Of a stretch of DNA of 6,565 bases, positions 1-5,067 are shown piece after piece (positions within the stretch are counted from its first letter, which is position 1; every line of letters begins with the position of its first letter). The stretch is taken from contig JACRHQ010000102.1 in the NCBI GenBank assembly GCA_016217585.1, positions 1 to 6,565 on the forward strand. The letters run 5' to 3'. The notes under the pieces are model-generated. The model was not told where the DNA came from. It was given only the letters and a program-made list of their open reading frames with translations, and did no database searches. The stretch comes from Candidatus Omnitrophota bacterium. Lineage in GTDB: Bacteria; Omnitrophota; Gorgyraeia; Zapsychrales; Zapsychraceae. The position numbers were made by a program, and so were the translations under genes.

Positions 1-399
1 GGCAAGGACGTCCCCTTCCAGTTTGATTTTACGCAGCCAGACCCCCCGGGGGATGCTGTCGCTTAGGATATTAAGTTTCTCGGCCCATAAGATTTTTCGC
101 TCGGGGATAGCGTTCTCCATCGCCTTGGTCGTCCCCTGCAAGGACCTCAATTCGCTGACGACCCTGTCCGACTGCTGTTTTTGCGGAAGCATCGCCTCCA
201 GCTGTCTCTTCAGTTGTTTGTGATAGGATATGTTGCGGATATTAACGACAACCAGGACGATATGAATGACGACCAGCAAAACAAGCAGCCCACCGCCCAG
301 ACCGATTGTCACCTCCGGCGGAATATTAAATTCCCGGAAAGAAAATTTATTTTTGCGCTTTTTACGAAGCGAATAGGGGATTAAGTTAATTTCGATCAT
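1..399 (-). CDS. pilN: PilN, type IV pilus alignment protein (5' part, cut by left edge)
   Basis: This is the start of a PilN-family protein, an inner-membrane bitopic component that links cytoplasmic PilM to periplasmic PilO. I translated it by hand; 133 residues are visible and the frame stays open to the window edge. It opens with MIEINLIPYSLRKKRK, the conserved PilN cytoplasmic peptide (INLIP) that inserts into PilM in characterised systems. A basic stretch follows, then one hydrophobic membrane segment at about residues 31-53, a charged helical or coiled-coil region at about 55-100, and a GVWL motif at 119-122, where PilN periplasmic domains typically begin. The ATG at 399 overlaps the last 14 bases of pilM, which implies translational coupling. 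No clear Shine-Dalgarno precedes it. PilO and PilQ could follow beyond the left edge, but that is inference. A GspL-like role in type II secretion is the main alternative. Confidence 0.88.
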   Translation of the reverse strand, partial: MIEINLIPYSLRKKRKNKFSFREFNIPPEVTIGLGGGLLVLLVVIHIVLVVVNIRNISYHKQLKRQLEAMLPQKQQSDRVVSELRSLQGTTKAMENAIPERKILWAEKLNILSDSIPRGVWLRKIKLEGDVLA

Positions 400-1450
400 A
401 TCGATATAGGGCAAGGCCGACGGCCACCCCGAGCCGGATGGACTGTTGGCGAAGTTCCTCATCGGTGGATAAAGCCGGTGACAATTGCAAGAATCCCAAA
501 GGGTCCCAGCGGTCCACCTTGATGTCGAAGGCCTTCGCGAGGACGGCCTCGATGCCGTTGAGCATCGAACCGCCGCCCGTCAACAGCATCCTTTTGATCT
601 CATGGTTACGCTCCGTTGTAAAATAATCGAAGGAAAGCTTTATCTCCTGGACCATATTCATGACCGCGGGTTCACAGGCGTTTACAATCTGTTCAGATTT
701 ATCCGCGGGATGCCTTTTGAGCTTCTCCGCCTCCTGTGCGTTGACCCCCAGGACATTACTGATCATCTTCGTATAATCACGGCCGCCGATAAAGATGTCC
801 CGGGTAAACCGCGGCAGTTTGTCGACCATGATCGTCAGATTGCTGACGGATTCCCCCATGTCAAAAAGAGCCATGACGGGTTCTTCCGGCCCGGCGACAC
901 CTGTGCCCAGGACATGGACGCCGTTGGCCAGGGCGACCGGGTTGATCCCGATAAAATCGGTCTGGATGCCGAGCCTGGTCAACAGCTGGACCCTTTGGTC
1001 GACCAGCTCTTTCTTGACCGCCGCCGCCATCACGGACATACTCTTGTCTTTACCCTGCGGGTCCAGGATGAAACAGTCCGTATAAATTTGCTCCTGCGCG
1101 AACGGAAAATATTTGTCGGCCTCGATGGCGAATGAATTCCTTAAATCGTCGACAGACATCCGCGGCATGGAAATATAACGGATGAGGGTCCCGCGCCCCG
1201 CGACTGCCGTGCAGACATCGGCATAGGGGGACTCGAACCGATCCAGGACTTTTCTTAAAGAAGCCTCCACGTTGTCCTGGACGACCGGTTCAATGCCCCA
1301 GTTTAACAACTCAAAGGCATTGCCTTTCTTCTGGATTTGGACAAACTTGCAATCCGCATTCCCGATATCCAGCCCGACGGAAGAACCTTCAGTTTTCGCG
1401 GGGATGAACCGTTTGACAAGATTAAAATATTGCTCCAGGATATTCGACAT
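386..1450 (-). CDS. pilM: PilM, actin-like type IV pilus assembly ATPase
   Basis: This 354-residue protein matches the usual length of PilM, a cytoplasmic FtsA/actin-fold protein that binds ATP and the N-terminal peptide of PilN to anchor the pilus alignment subcomplex. The phosphate-1 loop is visible as VGLDIGNADCK (25-35), phosphate-2 as ALFDMGESVSNLTI (194-207), and the adenosine motif as LLTGGGSMLNGI (289-300). The segment SFAIEADKYFPF (106-117) is also typical of PilM. The only plausible start is the ATG at 1450: in frame, a TAA lies four codons upstream. No Shine-Dalgarno is visible before it; the upstream sequence is A/T-rich. The gene follows the pilin terminator, so it probably has its own promoter. 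It overlaps pilN by 14 bases, giving the pilM-pilN order seen in pilMNOPQ operons of other bacteria. The family assignment is firm; use for pili rather than a secretion system is inferred from the neighbours. Confidence 0.93.
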   Translation of the reverse strand: MSNILEQYFNLVKRFIPAKTEGSSVGLDIGNADCKFVQIQKKGNAFELLNWGIEPVVQDNVEASLRKVLDRFESPYADVCTAVAGRGTLIRYISMPRMSVDDLRNSFAIEADKYFPFAQEQIYTDCFILDPQGKDKSMSVMAAAVKKELVDQRVQLLTRLGIQTDFIGINPVALANGVHVLGTGVAGPEEPVMALFDMGESVSNLTIMVDKLPRFTRDIFIGGRDYTKMISNVLGVNAQEAEKLKRHPADKSEQIVNACEPAVMNMVQEIKLSFDYFTTERNHEIKRMLLTGGGSMLNGIEAVLAKAFDIKVDRWDPLGFLQLSPALSTDEELRQQSIRLGVAVGLALYRYDRN

Positions 1451-1459
1451 TTTATCTAT

Positions 1460-1488
1460 ATATTAAAGGAGCGGGTGCCTTTCATCAA
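1460..1488 (-). promoter_or_regulatory. Candidate sigma70 promoter for pilM
   Basis: On the minus strand, TTGATG (1488-1483) and TAATAT (1465-1460) are separated by 17 bases. Each box matches four of six consensus positions. The pair sits between the pilin terminator and pilM, where a promoter would be needed. Transcription would begin only about 2-4 bases before the pilM ATG, so the mRNA would be nearly leaderless, consistent with the missing Shine-Dalgarno. The sequence is A/T-rich and chance matches are easy, so this is a weak call. Confidence 0.35.
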
Positions 1489-1498
1489 GAAGTAATTC

Positions 1499-1533
1499 AA
1501 AAAAACAGGGGGCCTGATAAACAAGCCCCCTGT
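1499..1533 (-). terminator. Intrinsic terminator after the prepilin gene
   Basis: A perfect 9-bp stem, GCCCCCTGT (1525-1533) against ACAGGGGGC (1505-1513), closes an 11-base loop. On the minus strand it is followed directly by a run of T (complement of A 1499-1505). It lies 38 bases after the prepilin stop and before pilM. A smaller hairpin (CGTGC 1537-1541 with GCACG 1551-1555) sits between the stop codon and this stem and could help protect the pilin mRNA 3' end. The arrangement suggests that the abundant pilin message is made as a single-gene transcript. Confidence 0.9.
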
Positions 1534-1570
1534 CATCGTGCTTTTCAGACGCACGTATTCAACACCATCA

Positions 1571-1972
1571 TTACGGCGCTGACGTTAAAACACCGCCTGT
1601 GACCATGGTGTAAGTGCTGGTACCCGTTGTCCCGTCTGTCACAGGAGTTGCCACAACCGAGTATGAACCGACCGCCATAGCGCAGGTAAAAGTATACCCG
1701 GATATGGTCTGCGCACAGTAAGCCTGGTTAAGATACGGTGGAACCGCTCCGGTTAAGGCCGCTTCATTGGCCGGGTAATTGCCGTTGTTTGCCGTAGCAA
1801 ACGACTCGGACGCCGTGGACAAGGTACGCAAGGTACCTTGGGCCAGCGCCTCATTAGCCGAAATCCTCGCCCTTAACAGGTTCGGGATGGCGATCGCGGC
1901 CAGCAACGCGATAATAGCGACCACGATCATGATTTCCACAAGCGTAAAACCTGATTGATTTCCTTTTCTCAT
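1571..1972 (-). CDS. pilA: Type IV prepilin (PilA-like)
   Basis: This encodes a 133-residue prepilin, the probable fibre subunit. It has a short basic leader ending in Gly8, then FTLVEIMIVVAIIALLAAIA. That gives the prepilin peptidase cleavage site G8/F9, the conserved Glu at mature position 5, and a hydrophobic alpha-1 helix. NLLRAR follows, typical of bacterial type IVa pilins and pseudopilins. Mature length is about 125 residues. Two cysteines (C86 and C97) could form a short disulfide loop, and the last 25 or so residues are Thr/Gly/Ser/Val-rich. The start is set by a perfect AAAGGAGG eight bases upstream. It stands alone between a 453-base regulated leader and a strong terminator. A GspG-like pseudopilin is possible, but its own regulated transcript and the PilM/PilN neighbours favour a major pilin. 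The symbol is by analogy. Confidence 0.9.
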   Translation of the reverse strand: MRKGNQSGFTLVEIMIVVAIIALLAAIAIPNLLRARISANEALAQGTLRTLSTASESFATANNGNYPANEAALTGAVPPYLNQAYCAQTISGYTFTCAMAVGSYSVVATPVTDGTTGTSTYTMVTGGVLTSAP

Positions 1973-1980
1973 GGTGATTT

Positions 1981-1988
1981 CCTCCTTT
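1981..1988 (-). promoter_or_regulatory. Strong ribosome binding site of the prepilin gene
   Basis: AAAGGAGG lies eight bases before the ATG at 1972 and is close to perfectly complementary to the 16S 3' end. The other starts visible in this window (pilM, pilN, pilC, the MshEN gene) have weak sites or none. The prepilin therefore stands out as built for high translation, as expected of a fibre subunit. Confidence 0.85.
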
Positions 1989-2001
1989 CTTGAAGTATTT
2001 G

Positions 2002-2107
2002 CGGACGCCGGGTTACTTGCCCTTCATCCGGGAGGCAAGAGAAAAGGAACGAAGGATGAGTCCGTTTCTTTATGTTTTCTCCCGCTGCCCGTCCGGCCTT
2101 ATAACCC
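2002..2107 (-). other. Structured leader segment upstream of the prepilin RBS
   Basis: No gene is visible here, but the minus-strand RNA can form several helices. Helix A pairs GGGUUA (2107-2102) with UAACCC (2015-2010). Helix B pairs CGGACG (2095-2090) with CGUCCG (2007-2002) and crosses A, which would make a pseudoknot ending 14 bases before the Shine-Dalgarno. Between them lie hairpin C (GAGAAAA 2081-2075 with UUUUCUC 2045-2039, and inside it AACGGA 2066-2061 with UUCGUU 2053-2048) and hairpin D (CUUGCC 2039-2034 with GGCAAG 2021-2016). All helices were found by eye. Six-base complements can arise by chance in a stretch this long, and C and D share one base. It does not match any riboswitch class I know. 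Confidence 0.35.
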
Positions 2108-2136
2108 CGCGGCCACTGGATATTGCGATAAACTAT

Positions 2137-2173
2137 GGGATTCTAACACCTCCTTTTTTATGTTGTCAATCCC
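2137..2173 (-). repeat. Inverted repeat with an orphan Shine-Dalgarno in its loop
   Basis: On the minus strand, GGGATT (2173-2168) pairs with AATCCC (2142-2137). Inside it AACA (2164-2161) pairs with TGTT (2148-2145), leaving a 12-base loop with AAGGAGG at 2155-2149. No ATG, GTG or TTG follows at a usable distance, so this is not an obvious gene start. The same bases carry the second candidate promoter, so the repeat could be an operator at DNA level or a hairpin in the long riboswitch transcript. It could also be a remnant. Confidence 0.5.
2140..2169 (-). promoter_or_regulatory. Second candidate prepilin promoter, downstream of the riboswitch terminator
   Basis: TTGACA (2169-2164, six of six) and TAGAAT (2145-2140, five of six) are separated by 18 bases. 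This is the best sigma70-type match in the window. Transcription would start near 2133, after the riboswitch and its terminator, giving a leader of about 160 bases. If active, it supplies pilin mRNA independent of the c-di-GMP switch. The spacer contains a GGAGG run, and an inverted repeat overlaps the promoter. It is a sequence match only; no start site is demonstrated. Confidence 0.55.
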
Positions 2174-2179
2174 TACTTC

Positions 2180-2216
2180 AAAAAAAATGCCTGTTCCCCA
2201 CCACAGGGAATAGGCA
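2180..2216 (-). terminator. Intrinsic terminator of the c-di-GMP riboswitch (expression platform)
   Basis: UGCCUAUUCCC (2216-2206) pairs with GGGAACAGGCA (2198-2188). The 11-position stem has one A-C mismatch and a 7-base loop, and is followed on the minus strand by eight U (2187-2180). It lies 28 bases after the aptamer and about 210 bases before the prepilin ATG, with no open reading frame ending before it. That position is expected of a transcription-attenuation platform rather than a gene terminator. Two alternative pairings could disrupt it: GGGGGUAG of the aptamer (2260-2253) with CUAUUCCC (2213-2206), and CUGUU (2242-2238) with AACAG (2195-2191). Both use bases that the folded aptamer would hold, so ligand binding is predicted to favour termination. 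Confidence 0.85.
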
Positions 2217-2241
2217 CACAAGCATGTCTGCGTTTTTAACA

Positions 2242-2349
2242 GCGGTAACTGGCTACCCCCGATGTTTTGATTTCTTGCCGGTCTTTCGGCAAGAAATCAA
2301 TAGGGGGCCCTGTAGCTTTGTGCCCCATCCTTACGGATGGTTTACCTTT
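2242..2349 (-). promoter_or_regulatory. Cyclic di-GMP-I (GEMM-I) riboswitch aptamer
   Basis: The minus-strand RNA carries the GEMM-I core in order: AAAGGUAAACC (2349-2339), a stem CCAUCC/GGAUGG capped by a GUAA (GNRA) tetraloop (2340-2325), GGCACAAAGCUACAGGG (the GCAAAGC-type joining region plus tetraloop receptor side, about 2324-2308), then GUAGC (2256-2252) and GUUACC (2249-2244). GGUAA pairs with UUACC to form P1, and GCUAC with GUAGC to start P3. Compared with the Vibrio Vc2 RNA, the ligand-contacting G20, A47 and C92 equivalents are all present; G at position 20 favours c-di-GMP over cGAMP. P3 ends in a perfect 14-bp hairpin (2267-2280 with 2287-2300). Departures from Vc2 are G45 to A, A43 to G, and one base fewer between P3 and P1. 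It controls the downstream prepilin through the terminator at 2180-2216. c-di-GMP control of pili is well known elsewhere. I identified this by eye, with no covariance search. Confidence 0.9.
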
Positions 2350-2381
2350 ATCATCTGTCAAATGTGTAAACTGTCAGTGTA

Positions 2382-2411
2382 AGTATACCATCCCCTGCCT
2401 GATATTGCCAA
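2382..2411 (-). promoter_or_regulatory. Candidate sigma70 promoter of the riboswitch-prepilin transcript
   Basis: TTGGCA (2411-2406) and TATACT (2387-2382), each five of six to consensus, are separated by 18 bases. Initiation near 2375 would place the GEMM-I aptamer about 25 bases into the RNA, a natural arrangement. It lies between the stop codon of the coiled-coil lipoprotein gene and the aptamer. No convincing intrinsic terminator separates that gene from this site, so read-through from the pilC operon could also feed the riboswitch. Confidence 0.6.
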
Positions 2412-2425
2412 TCCGGCCCCGTCCT

Positions 2426-3277
2426 TCATTTTAGCGGGACCTGTCCTTCGACGGACGGGCTGGAACCGATCAAAGAAAGCTGCCTTTTAAGCAGCATATT
2501 CTCTTCTCTTAAGGAAGACAATTTCAAGTACATCCGGTACTGATCCTCGTCCCACGCCGCGGTATCGCTGGAATTTTGTGAATGGCGCAGCGAAAGTTTA
2601 TCTTTAAGCTGCTGCTGATACGACTTCAACTGAACAATCTCATCGGTCAGGCTGGCTAAATATTCCCCGCCGTGTTCATCCGCAGCGACCTTTGGCGGCG
2701 CTTCGCCGGTTCTTTTTCCATCGCGGCCAACGTCGCCGGGCTCCGGCGCTGCCTGACGGTTTTGTTTTTCCCGCGAGCGCAAGCGATCGATCGTTTCTGT
2801 CTGCTGAACGTATTGTCTCTCGGCATTTCGCAACCGGAGTTGCGCTTGGGGAGTATTCTCGCGGCTGCGGTGGATCAGGGTGTCCAGCTCTTCTTTTCTC
2901 TGCAAGAATATTTTCTGCCGGCCGCCCTCAGCCGGGGCCTGCAGATGCCGGCGCAATTGAGCGATTTCCCGGCGATAAACCGTCCCCATATCCGTCTGGC
3001 TTCCGAAATTCTCTTCAACACGCTTGTCCGCCGCCAGGACTTCCTTTTGCGAAGACAGGGCTTCCAATTGTTTAAGCAGAGGTGGCATCTTTTGCTGGTA
3101 CGACGCGATTTCCGCGACAAGAAAGTTGTTGCGTTCAACAAGCTGGTTATAACTCTTTCTCAATTCTTTCAAGCCGGATTCCAGCATCTGCTGTGACGAC
3201 CCTTCCGGCGCGGGCTGGGCGCAGGCCCCCAGCGCATAGATGACGGAACAAAAAAAGATTAAGAAAAATTTCTTCAT
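2426..3277 (-). CDS. Coiled-coil putative lipoprotein of the pilus operon, function unknown
   Basis: I do not recognise this 283-residue protein. It starts with a signal sequence: basic MKK, a hydrophobic stretch 4-16, and a lipobox-like LGAC that would leave Cys19 as the lipidated N-terminus. Cleavage by ordinary signal peptidase nearby is the alternative. The rest is mostly charged and helical, with long Gln/Glu/Arg/Leu-rich heptad-like stretches at about 30-100, 105-170 and 205-270. A Pro/Gly-rich break lies around 173-205. There are no catalytic motifs. Its ATG overlaps the pilC stop as ATGA, so it is translationally coupled to pilC and probably works with the pilus machine, perhaps as a periplasmic or outer-membrane-anchored spacer. 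That role is inference. It could equally be a lineage-specific structural factor or a distant pilotin-like protein. Its end is followed directly by the riboswitch promoter region. Confidence 0.75.
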   Translation of the reverse strand: MKKFFLIFFCSVIYALGACAQPAPEGSSQQMLESGLKELRKSYNQLVERNNFLVAEIASYQQKMPPLLKQLEALSSQKEVLAADKRVEENFGSQTDMGTVYRREIAQLRRHLQAPAEGGRQKIFLQRKEELDTLIHRSRENTPQAQLRLRNAERQYVQQTETIDRLRSREKQNRQAAPEPGDVGRDGKRTGEAPPKVAADEHGGEYLASLTDEIVQLKSYQQQLKDKLSLRHSQNSSDTAAWDEDQYRMYLKLSSLREENMLLKRQLSLIGSSPSVEGQVPLK

Positions 3278-4482
3278 GAGATAATCTGGGTGATCGTAAT
3301 AATGGGCAAGAACAGGGCGATGACGATAAACCCGATGACAATACCCAAAAACCCGATGATCAGCGGTTCGATAATGCTCGTCAACCCTTCAACGGCCGCG
3401 TCCACCTGGTCATCGTAGAATTCGGAAATTTTTAAAAGCATTTTTTCCATCTGTCCGGATTTCTCCCCGATACCGATCATGCGCGTGACCATGGCCGGGA
3501 AAACCTTGCTTTTGGCCAAAGGCGCCGCGAGGCTTTCTCCCGCACGGACATTGACTTTGATCTCGTCGACCACCAGTTCCAGTTCGCGGTTGCCTATTGT
3601 CTTGCCCACAATATCCAGGGATTCCAGGATCGGCACACCGCTTTGAATCAGGGTGGCGAGCGTGCGTGAAAACCGGCTGATCGCCACTTTCCGGAGCAGA
3701 TTACCGAAAATCGGCAGACGCAGCAAGGCGCGGTCGATGATTAACGCCCCTTGGGGTGTCTTGTGCCATTGTTTGATGGCAATACCGGTGATGACCAACC
3801 CGAGGACGATCCATAATAAATCCTTCTTCAAAATATCGCTTATCGTAATGAGCATCTGGGTCATCGCGGGCAATTTGCGGTTAAAAGAATCATAGATGCC
3901 GGCGAACGTGGGGACGACCTTGACCAGTAATATCGTCGTGATAATGATCGCCATGCACACAACGACAATCGGGTAAATGAGGGCCGACTGGACCTTGCGC
4001 TTTAACCGCAAGGTCTTTTCCAGATAGGAAGAAATGCGGTCCAGGATCTTGCTCAAGACGCCGCCGGTTTCGCCGACCTTGACCATGTTGACAAAAAGGC
4101 TGTCAAAAACCGCGGGATGCTTGGCGAAAGCCGCCGACAGGCTTGCACCGTGCTGGATATCGTCGCGGACACTGACCAGAACTTTCTTGAAAAACGGGTG
4201 GGAGACCTGTTCCTGGAGGGCGTCGATCCCCTGCAGGATAGGGATCCCCGCATCCACCATCGTCGCCAGCTGGCGGGAAAAGATCACGATCTCATCGGCC
4301 TTGACTTTTTTGCTTTGAAACGTTGCCCGCCTGACGACGGATTCCTTGACCTCGTCGATGGAAATGATAACGAGCTCACGTTTTCTTAATTCTTCAATGA
4401 CGGCGTTTTTGTTCTCGGCGGAAATTTTGCCGGCAACCGTGCGGGAGTCCTTGTTTTTGGCAATATATTTGAATGTCGCCAT
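3274..4482 (-). CDS. pilC: PilC/GspF inner-membrane platform protein
   Basis: This 402-residue protein has the length and architecture of PilC/GspF, the polytopic inner-membrane platform that contacts the assembly ATPase and passes pilin subunits into the fibre. A short N-terminal region (1-60) is followed by two repeated T2SSF domains. The first is cytoplasmic, about 65-165, with FSRQLATMVDAGIPILQGI and a VGETGG motif (136-141). The second is about 265-370, with the parallel FSRTLATLIQSGVPILESL and IGEKSGQ (338-344). Membrane segments are visible at about 168-190, 221-237 and 373-396. The start at 4482 gives the standard MATFKYIAKN opening; no good Shine-Dalgarno precedes it. It lies 24 bases after the MshEN-type gene and overlaps the following lipoprotein gene by ATGA, so the three genes form one operon. 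The family call is firm. Whether it is a pilus PilC or a secretion GspF rests on the neighbours. Confidence 0.95.
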   Translation of the reverse strand: MATFKYIAKNKDSRTVAGKISAENKNAVIEELRKRELVIISIDEVKESVVRRATFQSKKVKADEIVIFSRQLATMVDAGIPILQGIDALQEQVSHPFFKKVLVSVRDDIQHGASLSAAFAKHPAVFDSLFVNMVKVGETGGVLSKILDRISSYLEKTLRLKRKVQSALIYPIVVVCMAIIITTILLVKVVPTFAGIYDSFNRKLPAMTQMLITISDILKKDLLWIVLGLVITGIAIKQWHKTPQGALIIDRALLRLPIFGNLLRKVAISRFSRTLATLIQSGVPILESLDIVGKTIGNRELELVVDEIKVNVRAGESLAAPLAKSKVFPAMVTRMIGIGEKSGQMEKMLLKISEFYDDQVDAAVEGLTSIIEPLIIGFLGIVIGFIVIALFLPIITITQIIS

Positions 4483-4506
4483 GCAAAAGTCTTCAGTGGG
4501 GATACT

Positions 4507-4953
4507 TCAGCAATTCTTCCCGTAGGATTGATCAATGGCCCGCTCGATTTCCCTGCGGGTGGAAATAAACGGGGCTACCTTGCAATTGGTGCGCCGGCAC
4601 ACGTCGGTCCTGACCGCCACGTCCAGAGGGTCCAGCATCACGAGGCTCAACACATCACCCACGCGGTCAAGAGGCACGATACAATGCTTAAAGGCCATCT
4701 CGCGGGGGATCAGGGCGATAACCTCACGCGTTATTTCATAACGGTCAACGGCGATATACGGGAGATGACACTGGACCACGAGGGCGGCGATGATGTCCTG
4801 CTCGTCGACAAAACCAAGTTTGATGAGGATCTCGCCTATATAACCCCCTTCTTTATTCTGGACACCCAACGCCTGTCCCAGCTGGGCAGGGGTAATTCTT
4901 TTTCGATCGATCAGGATTTCACCCAGCAAACGTCTTGTGTGCATTCTTTCCAT
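4507..4953 (-). CDS. Stand-alone MshEN/T2SSE_N-domain protein
   Basis: This protein of about 148 residues corresponds only to the N-terminal domain of PilB/GspE/MshE ATPases and lacks the ATPase core. Two consecutive MshEN-like repeats are visible: LLGEILIDRKRITPAQLGQA near the start and IGEILIKLGFVDEQDIIAAL after it. A second half, IPREMAFKHCIVPL...LDPLDVAVRTD...IERAIDQSYG, parallels IPERVARQYKIIPL...ADPLNVFVVDD...LKAIDAYYG of the PilB encoded just upstream. In MshE and relatives this domain binds c-di-GMP. Here the Arg that begins each RLG motif is Leu (with an Arg one residue earlier) and Ile, so binding is uncertain. I chose the ATG at 4953; an ATG three codons later is also possible. An in-frame TTG at 5040 exists, but the added residues run through two hairpins and do not resemble the family. 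It is probably co-transcribed with pilC and may adjust ATPase-platform contacts. Confidence 0.8.
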   Translation of the reverse strand: MERMHTRRLLGEILIDRKRITPAQLGQALGVQNKEGGYIGEILIKLGFVDEQDIIAALVVQCHLPYIAVDRYEITREVIALIPREMAFKHCIVPLDRVGDVLSLVMLDPLDVAVRTDVCRRTNCKVAPFISTRREIERAIDQSYGKNC

Positions 4954-4962
4954 CTCTTTTTT

Positions 4963-5011
4963 CTGTCGCTCGCGACAGCCATCCAAAGCCCCGATGCCCG
5001 GGAGGGGGCAT
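4963..5011 (-). repeat. Two hairpins in the leader of the MshEN-type gene
   Basis: ATGCCC (5011-5006) pairs with GGGCAT (4999-4994) around a 6-base loop. CTGTCGC (4978-4972) pairs with GCGACAG (4969-4963) with only two central bases, so in RNA it would be a 6-bp stem with a 4-base loop. The second hairpin ends nine bases before the chosen ATG at 4953, and the A-rich AAAAAAGAG lies between. No U-run follows on either strand, so neither is an intrinsic terminator. Their presence supports a non-coding leader rather than the longer TTG-initiated protein. Confidence 0.55.
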
Positions 5012-5026
5012 GTCAAACTGAGGATT

Positions 5027-5056
5027 ATTGTACCACACAAAACCTCTTTCTGCCCA
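5027..5056 (-). promoter_or_regulatory. Candidate promoter for the MshEN-pilC-lipoprotein operon
   Basis: TGGGCA (5056-5051, four of six) and TACAAT (5032-5027, five of six) have an 18-base spacer and sit just after the probable pilB terminator. A start near 5020 would give a leader of about 65 bases containing two hairpins. The -35 box is poor, so this is tentative. Read-through from pilB is the alternative. Confidence 0.4.
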
Positions 5057-5067
5057 TGAAGAAAAAC

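Noticed and set aside
485..1135. Long plus-strand open frame opposite pilM
   Set aside because: It lies entirely within the firmly identified pilM on the other strand, has no family-like motifs and no ribosome binding site, and is best explained as a shadow frame.
2002..2107. A second c-di-GMP riboswitch (tandem GEMM-I or class II) in the lower leader
   Set aside because: The GCAAAGC and GNRA-stem elements of GEMM-I and the kink-turn of class II are absent. A GGGUU/AACCC pseudoknot-like pairing alone is not enough.
1971..2382. Plus-strand frames 1971-2213 and 1990-2382 in the prepilin leader
   Set aside because: They run antisense through the riboswitch, terminator and Shine-Dalgarno and encode no family-like sequence; the structured RNA explains the region better.
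2418..2459. Hairpin CCCGTCC/GGACGGG at the end of the lipoprotein gene as an intrinsic terminator
   Set aside because: The arms are 7 bp but 28 bases apart and no U-run follows, so I do not call a terminator.
2875..3341. Minus-strand frames 2875-3141 and 3147-3341 overlapping the lipoprotein gene
   Set aside because: They are out-of-frame overlaps of a longer gene that has a signal sequence and an ATGA junction with pilC. There is no independent evidence for them.
4954..5040. N-terminal extension of the MshEN-type protein from a TTG start at 5040
   Set aside because: The extra 29 residues do not resemble the family, run through two hairpins and a promoter-like pair, and depend on a rare start codon. 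The ATG at 4953 fits the domain start.
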